A DNA stretch of 44,516 bases from Tetrahymena elliotti 4EA (taxonomy: Eukaryota > Ciliophora > Oligohymenophorea > Hymenostomatida > Tetrahymenidae), in NCBI GenBank assembly GCA_000231825.2, contig JH720298.1, positions 1,919,111-1,963,626 on the forward strand, read 5' to 3'. The notes beneath the pieces were generated by a model. That model had not been told where the DNA came from. It saw only the letters and a list, made by a program, of their open reading frames with translations, and searched no databases. The position numbers and the translations under genes are program-made. Shown one piece after another: positions 11,834 through 23,856 of this stretch (positions are counted from its first letter, which is position 1; every line of letters starts with the position of its first letter).

Positions 11834-14687
11834 CTGCTGATACAGATAGATTAGCTTAATAATATTCTTATCTGTAACTAGAATTCTAATTCAAATTTGA
11901 TTCAATTTATTTATTTGTGTTTCTAAATAAAAAAGATAAAGTAGCTCATCAATAAGTGGAGCTGGTTAACTTAGCTCTTAAAGAATAAAGGAAGACTATA
12001 TCATAGATTAGTATAGTTAGAATAAAATTTAGAATACCAATACACCTTAGTAATATAAAAAAGAATTATTTTATAGAATTCAATCACCAAGAAACCCTTT
12101 TTTGCCTCATTTCGAATAAGAAGAGCAAAGTAGAAATCAGATATTTATTTATTTAGTTTACTTTGTTTAACGAAAAAGAAATTTACTAATTAAAAAAGAG
12201 AAAAATTCATTCATTTATTGATTGCTTTACTTGCTTGCATTTATTTACTTATTTTAAATAATCAAAAGAAGATAGCCCTAGATAAAATTATAGGAGAAAT
12301 GGTTATGAAACTAATGAAAACAGTTATGGTTAAAATTACTTCAATTACGATGAATTAAATACTTCATTGAATCATTAAGATTAAGCTAAAGTTAACAGAG
12401 CAATTAACATGGGATGGATTCCTTAAAAATAAGTAGATCACTTTAGAAGTGACAAAACAAAATAGCAACTTTATAGGGAGGAACTTTAAAAATAGATAGA
12501 TGAAAAATAAGAATTGAAGATGTAGCAATTGCAAAAATAAAAGATTGAAGAAGAGAAACTAGATAGAAAAATTATGAAATAATTGAATATACCAAGTATT
12601 TTTGTTTCTTTTTTTGGCCATTAAATGTGTAACTTAAATTACTTTTTTTAATTAAGGATTGGATTTAAATTCAGTTTAAGCAGTTTCAAAGCACATTTAT
12701 AATTAAGACTAAAATACGTATTTAAAATCTCCAAGTAAGCTAGTCAGAACCCCTCCTTAAAATTTTTTGAGAAAAAATTCAAATTCGTATAAAAATATAC
12801 CAAAGTATAATGAATAGCAGCAGCAATATCTACAATTTTAAAACTAAAAAAATAGATCATCTCTCAATAACCTTTAAATGCCAATCTCTCCCCATTCAAA
12901 TTTAAAGAAAATATAAAATCCTAATATTTCTCCTAGACAAGTTACAAAAATTCCTGTCATCTTTTACCCTTCATAAAATTCTGTTCCCACGAGTAGGCCA
13001 AGTTTCCTCTCTTCAGGTAGAGAAGCAGAAGTAAAATAATTTATCTTTGAATTTTTTAAATATTTTAAGTTGGATAAGAATTTATTTTTAATATAAATTT
13101 ACAAAAAATTAACAAACTATAAAAATATCATTTACATTTTATTAATTTGTGAAACTTCATTTATTAAATAAAACAATTATATGCCAATTTATTTCATCAG
13201 TAAAAAAAATATTTTTGAATTTTTTAAATATCTCAACTATTTTCATAAGAATTTAAGTTTTAATTAAAAAATATTAATATTCAAAAAAAGCTACAACAAG
13301 ATCATTTATTTTTTATTAGTTTGTGAAGTTTCATTTATTCAATAAAAGAAACATCAATCAAAATATTTTGAAGGGATTCAGAATTTATTATCATTTAAGT
13401 TGAAAGAGGCATTATTTAGTTTATTTTGTTAACTTAAATAGAAATGGGATATTTTATGATATTTTATTCAAAAGAAATAATTTAGTTAAAATATTTCAAT
13501 TTGCTTTTCCCAACAAAAATATAAAATATATATTTTTTTTTAAATTACTATTTCTTTTAAATTTATTTTTGAATGTTTTATTTAAAAAAATAAACAGTCA
13601 ACTACTCAAATTGGTCTAGAAATGATAAAGAGATAAATGCAAGAAAGCTATTTAAATGCTAGCAAGCAACTTGATGAACTGAAAGTAATTTGATTTAAGC
13701 GGATAAATAAAGTTATTCAAGAATAATTTAAATTAGATGGAAATGGAAAGAATAAGAGAACAAAAGAATCAAGCACAGTAAGAGTTTTTTGAGTTAAGAA
13801 GTTAAATAAAGAATTAGATTTAATATCACAATTTGAAGCTTTATGGGGGAGTTAATTATGCTAAGAATCCATCAAAATATTATTAACAATAATTTAATGA
13901 TAATCATTTTGCTAATAATGATTCTTCAATAATATATTAGTTTATTAGTGAATCTACTCTTGATTAAAATTTACTTCAATACAGTTAAACTATTTCTTCA
14001 AAAACTTTAAAGTAGAGTTTTGTTTAGACTCCATAAATTATTTAGTCTTAAAGATTGGATAATTAGTAATAAGTAAATTTATCAACCCTCAAAAGCAAAG
14101 ATTTACTAGATTCAAAGCAAAATACCTAATAAGATTTAGAAAAAATTGAATAAAATTTAAATGAATCTTAAATTTCTAGGATTTCACATTAATCTAAGAA
14201 ATAATCTGAATAGAATTTGCAATAAATTTTAGATATCTCTAAGGATTAACAAAAAGAGCAAAAATCTTTAAATAATTCATAAGTACAAGCTCAATAATAA
14301 CCTATTGAAATTGTATAGAAAGGCAGAGATATTTCCTAAACAGTCAAAAGAATTAATTCACCAGTTTTTGATATAAAATAATAAGAAACCTAATTAGACA
14401 TAAGTAAAGAACTTAGTGGTCAAAACTTTTTTTTTACTGAAGTAAAGCAAGAGCCAATTAAGGAAGCTGAAAATAAAGATGAAAACTTTAAAAAATAATA
14501 AATAGAAGACAATATTTAATCAAACAGTAAAAGATAAGCAACATAAAACTAAAATGAAGATGATTTCAAAAAATTAATTAAAAACATAGAAGATATGGTA
14601 GAAGAATAAACTTAAGATATTTAAAACGTAAGTAATTAGCATAAAATAGAAGCACAAAACAATATTACTTTTAAAAAAAGCAAATGA
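11834..14687 (+). CDS. CSPP1/CCDC66-like coiled-coil protein, 5' end not resolved
   Basis: Exons 11834-11873, 11936-12129, 12269-12595, 12657-13030, 13598-13684 and 13737-14687 join in frame to a TGA at 14685-14687, giving at least 656 residues. The start codon lies upstream and was not found. A Ser-rich beginning is followed by R-N-P-F-L-P, then a charged helix with the motif YREELQKQIDEKQELK and K-I-E-E-E-K-L-D-R-K-I. This strongly resembles the peptide motif repeated in centrosomal/ciliary proteins CSPP1 and CCDC66. A basic Ser/Pro/Asn linker comes next, then a second coiled coil spanning the exon junction near 13598-13800 (IGLEMIKRQMQ, then MEMERIREQKNQAQQEFF), ending in a Gln/Asn/Ser-rich acidic tail. 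By analogy it may bind microtubules at the ciliary base or tip; this is inference from one motif class, not a full alignment. The 567-nt intron at 13031-13597 is unusually long for the window. Confidence 0.7.
13046..13352 (+). repeat. Diverged tandem duplication inside an intron
   Basis: Two diverged copies, about 13046-13175 and 13213-13352, lie inside the 567-nt intron of the coiled-coil gene. Both begin with TTTGAATTTTTTAAATAT and both end with a segment reading TTTGTGAA, then TTTCATTTATT or CTTCATTTATT, then AATAAAA. The middles are less alike. The duplication accounts for part of the intron's extra length. Confidence 0.7.
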
Positions 14688-15292
14688 CCAACCAACTTAT
14701 TAAAATTTACTTATTTATTTCCTTCCATACTATTTCTCAAAAATTTTAACCAAATTAATATTATTTTTAAAAATATGATTTTAATTATTTATTATGTTAT
14801 TTCATGTTTAATTATTCTTAAATAAAAATAATTACCCTAAAATTTGAAAATATTTGTGAAAAAATATTATTTCTTAAATCTCACAAAAATTATTCCAGAA
14901 ATAAAAATCACTGAATCAAAAATTAATTATTTAGTTTTAATATTTAAGAAATTAAAGTGCATGGAAAATTTAATTATTCCTATTTTTGGCATCTTTACTA
15001 CCTAAAAAACATAATATTTCAAAAATAATTGCATAAAATATAATTATGCAATGTACAAGTTTTTTAATTGTGAAAATAATAATTGCTTGGAATTATAAAA
15101 TTTGAAAGTTAATTAATAAAATTTCAAGAAAAGATGAGTAAATAATAGCAAGAGGAAGAGGAATTTATTTTGTTCATTTTTATAAACAAAATTAATGAAT
15201 TTCATTATTTTTTGATACTTAAGATAGAAAATTTTTACTTTAGAGATATATTTATTTATAATATAAAGTTTATATTTTGTTATTTATATAAA
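14688..15292. other. Intergenic, convergent 3' flanks
   Basis: AT-rich spacer between the 3' ends of the coiled-coil gene (+) and the first lysozyme gene (-). I see no coding-like frame or RNA. A plus-strand frame at 15170-15406 overlaps the lysozyme 3' exon on the opposite strand and is a shadow. Confidence 0.55.
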
Positions 15293-16119
15293 TCAATAGA
15301 AGTTGAAATCAACACCAGCACCGCAAGCGGTCTCATCACCGTCATATTGCTTGATAGAGGGATCACTCCATCCTCCAAAGCTATATCCGTTGTACCTATT
15401 TTGTAATAAATTGGATTTAAGATTAAATTAATAATAAAAATTTTACTTTTTTTTAATTATTATTAAGATTACAGTTTAAAAATTTTAAAACATATGTAAT
15501 TTAATAAGTATAAATAAATAAATAGATAAATTAATTCATACCAGTCATCAAAGCTAGCAGAGCCATCATAATGAGCATACCAGACAGGGAGATTAGTGAA
15601 ATTAGCACAATTTTCTTCATCACCAAAGATAGTTGACCATTGATATTAGCTTGAGTAAATACCTACGAGTTTACCATAACCCTAAAGAGAGTTAACAAGA
15701 TCAGTCAAAAAGCTGCAGTTATCATCTATATCAGAAGACCAACCACAAGAAGAAGAAGGATTGTATTCAACATCAATCCAGACAGTTCCATAAACGTCGT
15801 TACCGTTGCTATCAACCATATTGTTAACGAAATCGGAAGCAATTTAAGAAGCATCAACACTCAAACAGGGGAAAAGATAAAGATCAGTAATAAGACCTTC
15901 ACTTTATGCATTAAGGCTAGTACTAACAGCATTAGGATCAACTTGACCATAACTTTAGTAACCTCTAGCAATAGAGAATTAGATACCATAATTATCAATC
16001 AAACATTAGAAAGTGTCTGTATCAATATAATCAGAAATATCAACACCAATGACTGCATTAGCACTATTAATGCTTAAAGCAGCAATCAAGAAAAGAGTGA
16101 TTAAAAGCTTTTTTTTCAT
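15293..16119 (-). CDS. Secreted GH25-type lysozyme, paralogue 1 (divergent)
   Basis: Two exons (complement of 15542-16119 and 15293-15395; intron 15396-15541, 146 nt) encode 226 residues. A Lys-rich start and hydrophobic core give a signal peptide cleaved near Ala22. The mature part begins V-I-G-V-D-I-S, the GH25 opening with the first catalytic-site Asp. It has the D-x-E pair at 116-118 (VWIDVE), the Cys/Trp block [22 protein letters not shown] at about 153-166, LPVWYAHYD at about 178-185, and the family ending GGW-x-x-P-x-IKQY plus V-D-F-N-F-Y. These match the Lys1-type GH25 lysozymes of Dictyostelium, Entamoeba and nematodes, which hydrolyse peptidoglycan. It is the most divergent of the four copies here and lies apart from the other three, separated by the kinase gene. 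It probably acts in food vacuoles or outside the cell (inference). The intron interrupts a Trp codon (TG|G) at the same place in all four genes. Confidence 0.93.
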
Positions 16120-17239
16120 TCTTTTTTTAATTTTCTATTAAGATTATTTTAAAGATATATTATTTATTGCTTAATAGGCTCATAGATATTTTAAGATATA
16201 TTTAAAGCAGTTCTTAATTAATTAAAGTCTATCGATATTAAAAAATAAAATCAAAAATAAATACTACTTGCCAATTTTTTTACTTGTGGAAATTGTAAAA
16301 ATCTTTTATTGCAAACTGTTTCTTACTTTAATCAAATTACTTACTTGAAAATCACCACTGCTCTACTAACATATATTATCAATTATTTGTAACCTTACAT
16401 ACAAATATTCTAAGTAAATTCAATCAAATTCAAACACGTTTAAGCTGAAATACATAAATTCCTTTTTAGTTTCAATTTATTGAGAAATTTATAATATAAA
16501 ACAATAAATTCAGTAAATTTCATTTTAAAAGTTAAAAAATATTCTTTGATTTAAAAATAAATCTATTTTTAATATATTTAATTCATGCTCAAACTTTATT
16601 CTTAAAATAACTAATTATAACAATAGATTTTTCCACTTATTTTTTGATCCTAAAAGCTATTCATTTAATTCTGATGCATCTAATTTATTTTTCAATATAA
16701 ATTCAAAATTAAAAAATAAAGATCTTACATCATAGAGCTATATAAAATGGCTTAAAATATTTGTATCAAATGACTATTTCTTAATTAATTTTGTAACAAA
16801 CTGGTGAAAAATTATCTGGCAAGTAAAATAAAATATGTATTTAAATAAAAATATAAAAGCAATAAATTATTCAGACTCACTTAAATCCAATAAAGAGCAC
16901 AGCTATTTACAAGGCTATGAAGAACTAGATTTTATTTTTAAAGATTGAATTAAAATTAAACATTACATTTAAATATTGTTGCATTTCTTTTATGACTAGG
17001 TTTAAAACCATTCATTTGATTAATTTCCTATCTATTAAATTATACAAGATACTTTCTTTTTGAAAAAAACTAGTGGCTGAATCTTAAAATTTTGATAAAA
17101 GTGTTATCCATCGCTCTAAAACAAATAAACTCTTTTTTATCTTTTTGTTTTTGATTTGAATTAAATCTTCAAAAATTTTTTTTTCAGAGTTAAGATGAAA
17201 ATACCTTCTATTTATTTCATGATTTAACACCATAATTAC
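16120..17239. other. Intergenic, 5' side of lysozyme 1
   Basis: AT-rich sequence between the start of lysozyme 1 and the 3' end of the kinase gene, both on the minus strand. No gene or RNA was recognised. The kinase stop is uncertain, so part of 17240-17500 may also be non-coding. Confidence 0.5.
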
Positions 17240-20194
17240 TCACAAATTAGAAATTTAAATCTCTTCATTTTTTTTAATTTTGATGAGACGAATTATATTT
17301 TTTTAAAATTTCATGAATATAAATTTAGTTTGAGTATTTCTCAAATAAATAGGTATATAATTTACTTAAACTTTAATTTTTAAACTTAAAAAAACTATTC
17401 TTATTTTATATTTTGTTTTAAACATATAATTTGGATCAAAAATTTTTGTCAAAAATTAAAAAAACTCAAATTTAGTATTTTTAAAAATAAACAATTGTTT
17501 ATCCCTAAAAATAGATTTCTATAATATCTTAAATTTCATAATCCAAATGAAATGCTTGTGGAATAGTTTGTAGGTTGATGTAAAGTTAATTTTACTGATA
17601 TCATCAGTAACTTATTGCTATTTCTATTTATTAGAACTTTCTTCTATTTATTTGTTTTATTAAAATTTAAATATTGAGTTTGTTCTTTTTTCTTTTTGTC
17701 CTACACTAATATCATTACTTGATGATAAGAGTTTGCTTTCATACATTTATTCTTCACTTTTATTTATAGATGTAATTTAATCTTTGAATTATTTTCTTTT
17801 AAATTCAATATCTATCTTGAGTTTTTAATCTTCTTTTAAATGCAGCTTCTTTTGCTGATCTATTTCTTTCAGCAAGTCATCCTTATCAATTTATTCAACA
17901 TCTAAAGGTTTTAAAATCCCATGAATAAAATAATACAACAAACAATTATCGAACATAATTATATTCAAAAAATGCTTATTTTTTCTTTATTTCACTTTTT
18001 AAAGACAAAATAACTCCCTGTTTTCAATAATAAAGTTTTAAGGTTATTATTATTCTTGATTCTACTGTTTCTCAAATAATTCTCTCCAAAATTATTCAAA
18101 ATAATCATACAAAGAAGACATGAAGTATTGATAGTCTATTTAAGAAGCATCTTTTAAGCAAGAATAAATATAATCAAATAAGTAATCTTTTTTAAACTGA
18201 TAGAATATGAGATCTATATTAGGTCTCTCAAATTAATTATTGTTTCTAATTTCCTAGACAATATATTTGAGTAATTGATTAGATATTTCATTTTTATTTA
18301 ATAGAGAAATGTTGATCTTGAAATCTTCAAGTAACTACAAACCTAAAATAATCTTACCTATATTAAATATATCAGATCTACTATCAACTTATTACTCTGG
18401 TATTTTATAGGAAGGAGTGTGGAATTAAATCTACCGGTATGCTATATTATCAGTTTAATTGTAATAAATTACATTTATTGGGTTTAAATTTATAATAGAA
18501 GCACCAAAATCAATAATAATAAGATCTATTGTTTCTTCTATCTAATTAGCCTATGATTTCTAAATGACTATGTTTTAAAGTTTTAAATCCAAGAGATTGA
18601 CTGACTAAGAGTGTAATTTGTAGATCCCTTAGATAAGTTTAAAAATTATTTCTTACTTATTTATTTTTGTTAATTAGTTATTCTAAAGATATTTAAAAAG
18701 ACTTCCATCCTCATAGTATTTTTAATAGATAGCTAAGTATTTATTATTATTTTTGTCTACATAAAAATCATAAAATAAATTATAATTTAAGTATTTTCCT
18801 ATACAAAATGAACTAATTAGAATCTCATTGATTAAATATTAAGGAATCATAGAAAATAATTAACCTTCTCGATTTAATTTAAATTCTTTTTTCAGGTATT
18901 TATTTTGTTTGATTCTAATTTTACACACTGCTACCCCATTACTGTTATTTAAATAAATTATTTAATTTTATCTTTGCGATTTTTAAATTTTTGTTGGTTA
19001 TTTATGTAGGAACTTTTTAATTTAAATTAAGTGTTAAGAATAGTATAAGCAGTCAAAATTCTTATCCAAAATATTTTATGTGTAATCTTAAGGATAACTA
19101 TTATTTAGCAAAGCATTAGCAGCCTAAAAATAATCATTATTTTATTCATTTTCTTCTTTAAACAATTTTCCAAGAAAATATTGGGAATCACCCTTTTATA
19201 AGAATATTTAATCCTCTTCATCTTCGCTTTTCTGAATGGAAAAACTTTCATCTAGATAAAATTTTTACAAAATGTAAAAAATAAAAACATTTATCCTCAT
19301 TAACTCCTTATTTCTTTTAAATATCTCTCTCTATCAAGAGTTTTTCTTTAAAGTATTATTCTGCTTGTTTGTACTTATTTAATGCTGAAAATACATATCC
19401 GACTATAAAAAGCAAAGAAGATTTTTCAGGCTGAGGATAATCATATTCTTTTAACTATTGACCCATATAAAGTTGAAATAAATCGTACAATTTGATTTTT
19501 TTGAATATATTTAAAATGGAGATATAAGTAACTTATTTATTCTTAAATTCTAGTTTTTAACAAAAAGTGAAATAATTACATAAATCTTAAAAGTCTTCAA
19601 TATTAAAATGAAACCAAATACAGATCCATCCACTATTACAGACGTAAAGAAGCCTTAAATTACTTATTTATTTAAAGAGATTTTTGAATGCATTTTTTAG
19701 CTTTTTCTTATGCTCAATTAAATTTAACACCAAGCTAAATCAGCATATGAGCAAAATAGATTTTAATCTAGAGCCAAACTTTTTTTAAATTACTCAGCTG
19801 CAAATTCATAATCTTTATCTTTTATTAGTAAACAATATCCATAAAGTTGCAAAATACAAGGTTTATTCTTATCTGAAGAAGAAGAAGAATTTATAATTTC
19901 TTTCAAAAGTCTTTTAGCCTCATCATATCTTTCTAAGTTAATTAAACTAATAGCAATATTTATTGTTGATTGTTAACAATCATTTTTTTCAAAACACTCT
20001 ATTGCCTAATCATATTATTTGAAGAACATTTTGCATAATCCCCTTTATAAATTTACAAAATTTTTAACAAAAACTCTATTTTGTGAATAAAGTGTTTCTA
20101 AAGTATCTAAAATTTATAGCGATTCTTAAATATGTTAATAGGTCATTTGTTAAAGACACTGTTTTTGCATTTTTTTTATTTGCCTTTAACCCAT
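17240..20194 (-). CDS. TPR-repeat protein with C-terminal protein kinase domain
   Basis: Read from ATG at 20194. The N-terminal ~450 residues carry TPR-like helix pairs, for example NLERYDEAKRLLKEI, then EFAAEQFKKSLALD, and later ALNKYKQAEQYFKEKLL. A kinase domain follows at about 18930-18150: VAVCKIRIK with the ATP-site Lys, a hinge ending YYEDGSLFKYL, the catalytic loop LLDLKLQN (Asp, Lys and Asn kept, but the usual His-Arg of HRD replaced by Leu-Leu), I-D-F-G-A-S (DFG kept), and a P-S-Y-K-I-P-E variant of the APE motif. It is probably a Ser/Thr kinase with an atypical HRD motif, of the TPR-kinase type expanded in ciliates. Two model problems remain. The frame shifts between about 19650 and 19740, which needs an unseen intron or an indel. 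The tail after 17600 becomes AT-random; another frame would end at 17466. One 37-nt intron (19252-19288) fits the frame. The gene and domain order are supported; the ends are not exact. Confidence 0.65.
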
Positions 20195-20544
20195 TTTCTC
20201 AAATTAATTATATATTTACTACTACTTACTTGGTTTATTTATTTATCTTTTTTTGATCTATAATTTTCTATGAGTAATTTAAGATGTTCAATTATTTAAT
20301 CACACTTCTTTTTCACAAATAAAATAGAAATTTTAAATATTATTTTATATATCAAGAGCGTTATTTTTTTTAAAATACTTGATCAAATTTTATTTTTTTA
20401 TTTAAAAATATTATTTTTTTCTTTTAAATAGGTTTTATTTTGTGGATTTCAAACATTTAAAATGAGAATACATTATTTAATAATTATGTCTTATAAAAAT
20501 ATAGATATTTATGTAATTTATTTATTTCTTTTTAAAGATGCTCT
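20195..20544. other. Intergenic between kinase gene start and lysozyme 2 stop
   Basis: A 350-bp AT-rich spacer holding the kinase gene's 5' flank. Nothing specific is visible. Confidence 0.5.
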
Positions 20545-21324
20545 TCAATAATAATCCATATCAACATCAAGACCACACAAAGTAGTATCTCCAATGTATT
20601 ACTTAATAGCAGGTTTAGTCCAGCCTCCAAAAGTGTATTTACTCCTAAAAAATAAAAAAATAATAATTAATAAAATGTTTAAAATAAGGTTTTAAATAAT
20701 TAAAATATGTAAAAAATAATATTTTTTCCTCAAAAAAATATAACCAAGAAAATAAATTTATTTATTAATTTACCAATCACTGAAGCTAGCTTGATTATCA
20801 TAATGAGCATACCAAATAGGAAGGTCAGTGAAATTGGAGCAATTACCAGAAGCGCCAAAGATAGATGTCCATTAGTATTAAGAACTGTAAATACCAACTT
20901 TCTTACCATATGATTTATAGGCAGCTACAATATCTTTTAAGAATTAGCAATTTGTGTTAATATTAGAAGTCCAAGCACAGCTAGTGGAGGGGTTTGTTTC
21001 AACATCAATCCAAACAGTTCCATATAAGGATCCATAAGCGTTAACAGTTGCTTGAGCCTAGGCAGCAGCTGTAACTTTACCTACACAAGGGAAGTGGTAA
21101 ATATCAGTAATGAGATTAGCAGATTTTGCACTTTAGAGGGTAGCAACATTGTTTGTATCAACCACTCCATTGCTTCTATAAGCTCTTGCAATAACAAACT
21201 TTACTCCATTATCTTTCAAGCATTAAAAGTTACTCAAAGGTGAGTAAATATCAACACCAATAGTAGCTTAAGCACCTTAGAAGGAGATCAAGGCAAGTAA
21301 AACAACAAAAGTTATTTTAATCAT
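20545..21324 (-). CDS. Secreted GH25-type lysozyme, paralogue 2
   Basis: Exons complement of 20774-21324 and 20545-20644 (intron 20645-20773, 129 nt) encode 216 residues. The signal peptide is nearly identical to paralogue 3 (start MIKITFVVLLALISFQGAQA). The mature start is T-I-G-V-D-I, and the D-x-E pair lies in [11 protein letters not shown] at 107-109. YHFPC, TNCQFLKDIV, GIYSSQYQWTSIFG, LPIWYAHYD and the ending FGGW-x-KPAIKQYIGDTTLC are all present. The Cys/Trp block reads SCAW where the other copies have CGW, and the end reads L-D-V-D-M-D-Y-Y. Catalytic Asp/Glu are intact, so the enzyme should be active. Exon 1 is 551 nt and exon 2 is 100 nt, exactly as in paralogues 3 and 4, which argues for recent duplication. 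The 5' flank resembles that of paralogue 3. Confidence 0.94.
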
Positions 21325-21535
21325 TTATTTTAATTCAAATCTTATTATTAGTTTGTCCTTTATAAATATTATAAATTATGTAAAAGATTTATCTTTTTTA
21401 GCGAACGTCAAGAAATATATTTGATTTTGAGTAATCTGAATATTCAATTAGAATCATCAAGATAAATCCATGTCATTAGGAAACATTGATTTTGAATGAA
21501 ATACCCAATTACAACAACTCATTGATCAAATTAAT

Positions 21536-21960
21536 CTATCCCTTTTTAATTACTCACTAATAAAGCTTATATAATATCAAATCCTTAATTTTTATGACCT
21601 AAATACACTCTCATAGAATCTGTCTATCTATTTTCTTACTTATTAATGAGCTTAATCAAATCATTATTTTCGAAAATCCAAAAATAGCATGAAAGTTGAT
21701 CTCTTTAGAATAATAAAAATTAAATAATTTTATTAAAAATAAAATTAAAAATTTTAATTATTTAAGCTTTGGTAAAATCAATAAAAATGTCTTTAAAAAT
21801 AAATTGATTGCAATTTAGGTAAAACATAAAAATTTAAAATTATAGAATAAATTCTATCAATATTATTTCATTCTAAGTTTGTGGATAAAAAATATAACCA
21901 TTCTTTGAAAATTCAATTTCTAATTTTTTATTTAAGTTTAAAATAACCACTACTTTAATT
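21536..21960. repeat. Diverged direct repeat in intergenic DNA, copy 1
   Basis: About 420 bp upstream of lysozyme 2 is repeated in the same orientation at 22374-22775. Shared blocks in the same order include CTTTTTAATTACT, CTCATAGAATCT, ATTATTTT followed by GAAAATC and AAAAATA, ATAGAATAAATT, TATTATTTCATT, and CCATTCTTTGAAAATTCAAT. No protein-coding potential was seen in either copy. Confidence 0.65.
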
Positions 21961-22373
21961 ATAATCCTGTCTGGAACAATATAAGTATCATTTAATTTAC
22001 ATTTTTAATAAATATGCCTTCTATTTAAATACCATAGCAATTGATTTTATTCTGATTTATTTAATTAAATTAACAATTCTTTAAAAACTGTATTGACTAA
22101 TTAAAAGGGTATTTTTCCCTTGTATTAGAGTCAAGATCTCCCTCTATCCATAAAAAGTTATTGAAATAATTAATAATTGAATATTTGATTTATTTTAAAT
22201 TTTTGTTAAATTGTAAAAAAATTAAAATTATTGAAAAAAAAGTGATCCATGACTCAAAGAGTATTTATAATTCAATAGTCTTGTTAAAAATTAAAAATTC
22301 ACCTAGATTCTGAAAGCTCGCATCTTTTTCAAACAGATTAGATATAAATAATTATTCTATTAATTTTTGTAAG

Positions 22374-22775
22374 CTATTCCTTTTTAATTACTTACTAAAA
22401 GCTTATCTAAAATAAAATACTCATAGAATCTATTTATTTTACTTGTTAAATTATTATTTTTGGAAAATCTAAAAATATTATTTACATTTTCTCTTCTTAA
22501 AAAAAAATAACTGAAAATTGAATTGATTTAAAATTAAATGATTAAAATTTTAATTATTAAAACTAAAAAAATTTGTTTTTTCCTTAAAAATATCTTTAAA
22601 AAATAAAATTATTGTAATTTAGATTCAAATGAAACATAAAATTGTAAAAATCATAGAATAAATTACCTCAGTATTATTTCATTAAAAGTCATCTGCGATT
22701 GGCTTATTAAAAATTTTATCCATTCTTTGAAAATTCAATATTTTAATTTTTGTTTCGGTTAAAATAAAAATAATC
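22374..22775. repeat. Diverged direct repeat in intergenic DNA, copy 2
   Basis: Second copy of the block at 21536-21960, about 840 bp further on. It keeps the same order of conserved short segments with many substitutions and small indels. It lies in the long spacer between lysozyme 2 and lysozyme 3, so it may be debris of the duplication that produced these genes or an old non-coding mobile element; the sequence does not decide. Confidence 0.6.
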
Positions 22776-23856
22776 AACACTAAAAAAGCTTCAAATTTTA
22801 TATTTTGTAAACAAAAATATTGAGTAAAAATATTACTTAAATCAAACTAAGGCCTAGAATGATTTGCTCAAGTAAAATCAAGAAGTAAGGGAATAAGAAT
22901 TTGCTTTGGTTTCTGGTAAGTTATTGAGCTAGCTCAACAAATATTGGATTTTAATAAACAAAAATTTATTTTTAATATTCCTTTATTATAACATGAATCT
23001 AGATGAAATTAACTTCATAAAATTTGTTGTAAGTTACTTAAAATTAGCAAGATATATCAGATTAAAGTTAATCTTTTTAGTTTAATAAATTTTTATTTCA
23101 ACAACTCACTTCATTTATTATATTTTCATAATATTGAACAACTTCCATCCAAATTATGTTTTTACTGAAAAAGTTAGATGCCAAATAAATGTCCAAACAT
23201 GAATTAATGAATATTTGTTTGTATTATCTAATTACTAAGTGTTGGTTATTAACAATATATTCTCAGAATGTGTTAATCTATGTACTAAATATTTTTTTAT
23301 CATTCACATAAAAAACTTTAGAAAAAATAGCAAAATAAATTTTGAAACTCTTTTCATACAATATTCTTTTATTTCAAATAAAAAATAATATAAAATACAA
23401 CCTAATTAATGAGAATCATGATCAAAGAGTAAAATAATTTGGTGATGAAACATTTACACTTTTTTTCTAATAAGGTGATTTAATAATTTTGAAAAATGCT
23501 CTATATTTTAAAATTAGAATATAAAATTTAAACAAATTTAAAAGGGGTGTCTAAAATTTGCAAACTCTAAGAATTATTTCTTTATTTTTGAAACTATTTT
23601 TAGCCCAGATTACTAGTTTCTAATCAATTAAATTACTTAATTTCTTTTAATTCTTTAGTTGATAAATTAATAAAGTGAAACTTTGAATTAATTTAATTTG
23701 ATTATGAATTTGAAATTGCTAAAAAAAGAAATAAAATAAATTGAATAATTAAAATTATTTTTTAAAAAAGTAGCTTATTTGAGAATACTTTATATATTTT
23801 GTTATTTAGATAAATTTTATTTTCTAATATAATATTAATATTAATCATTTTATAGT
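22776..23856. other. Intergenic, 3' side of lysozyme 3
   Basis: AT-rich non-coding sequence. I see no frame with balanced amino-acid composition, no tRNA fold and no lysozyme fragment. Confidence 0.5.

Noticed and set aside
11433..11930. Calling a definite minus-strand gene
   Set aside because: Two competing minus frames and a plausible plus-strand exon exist, with no family match and no clear start codon.
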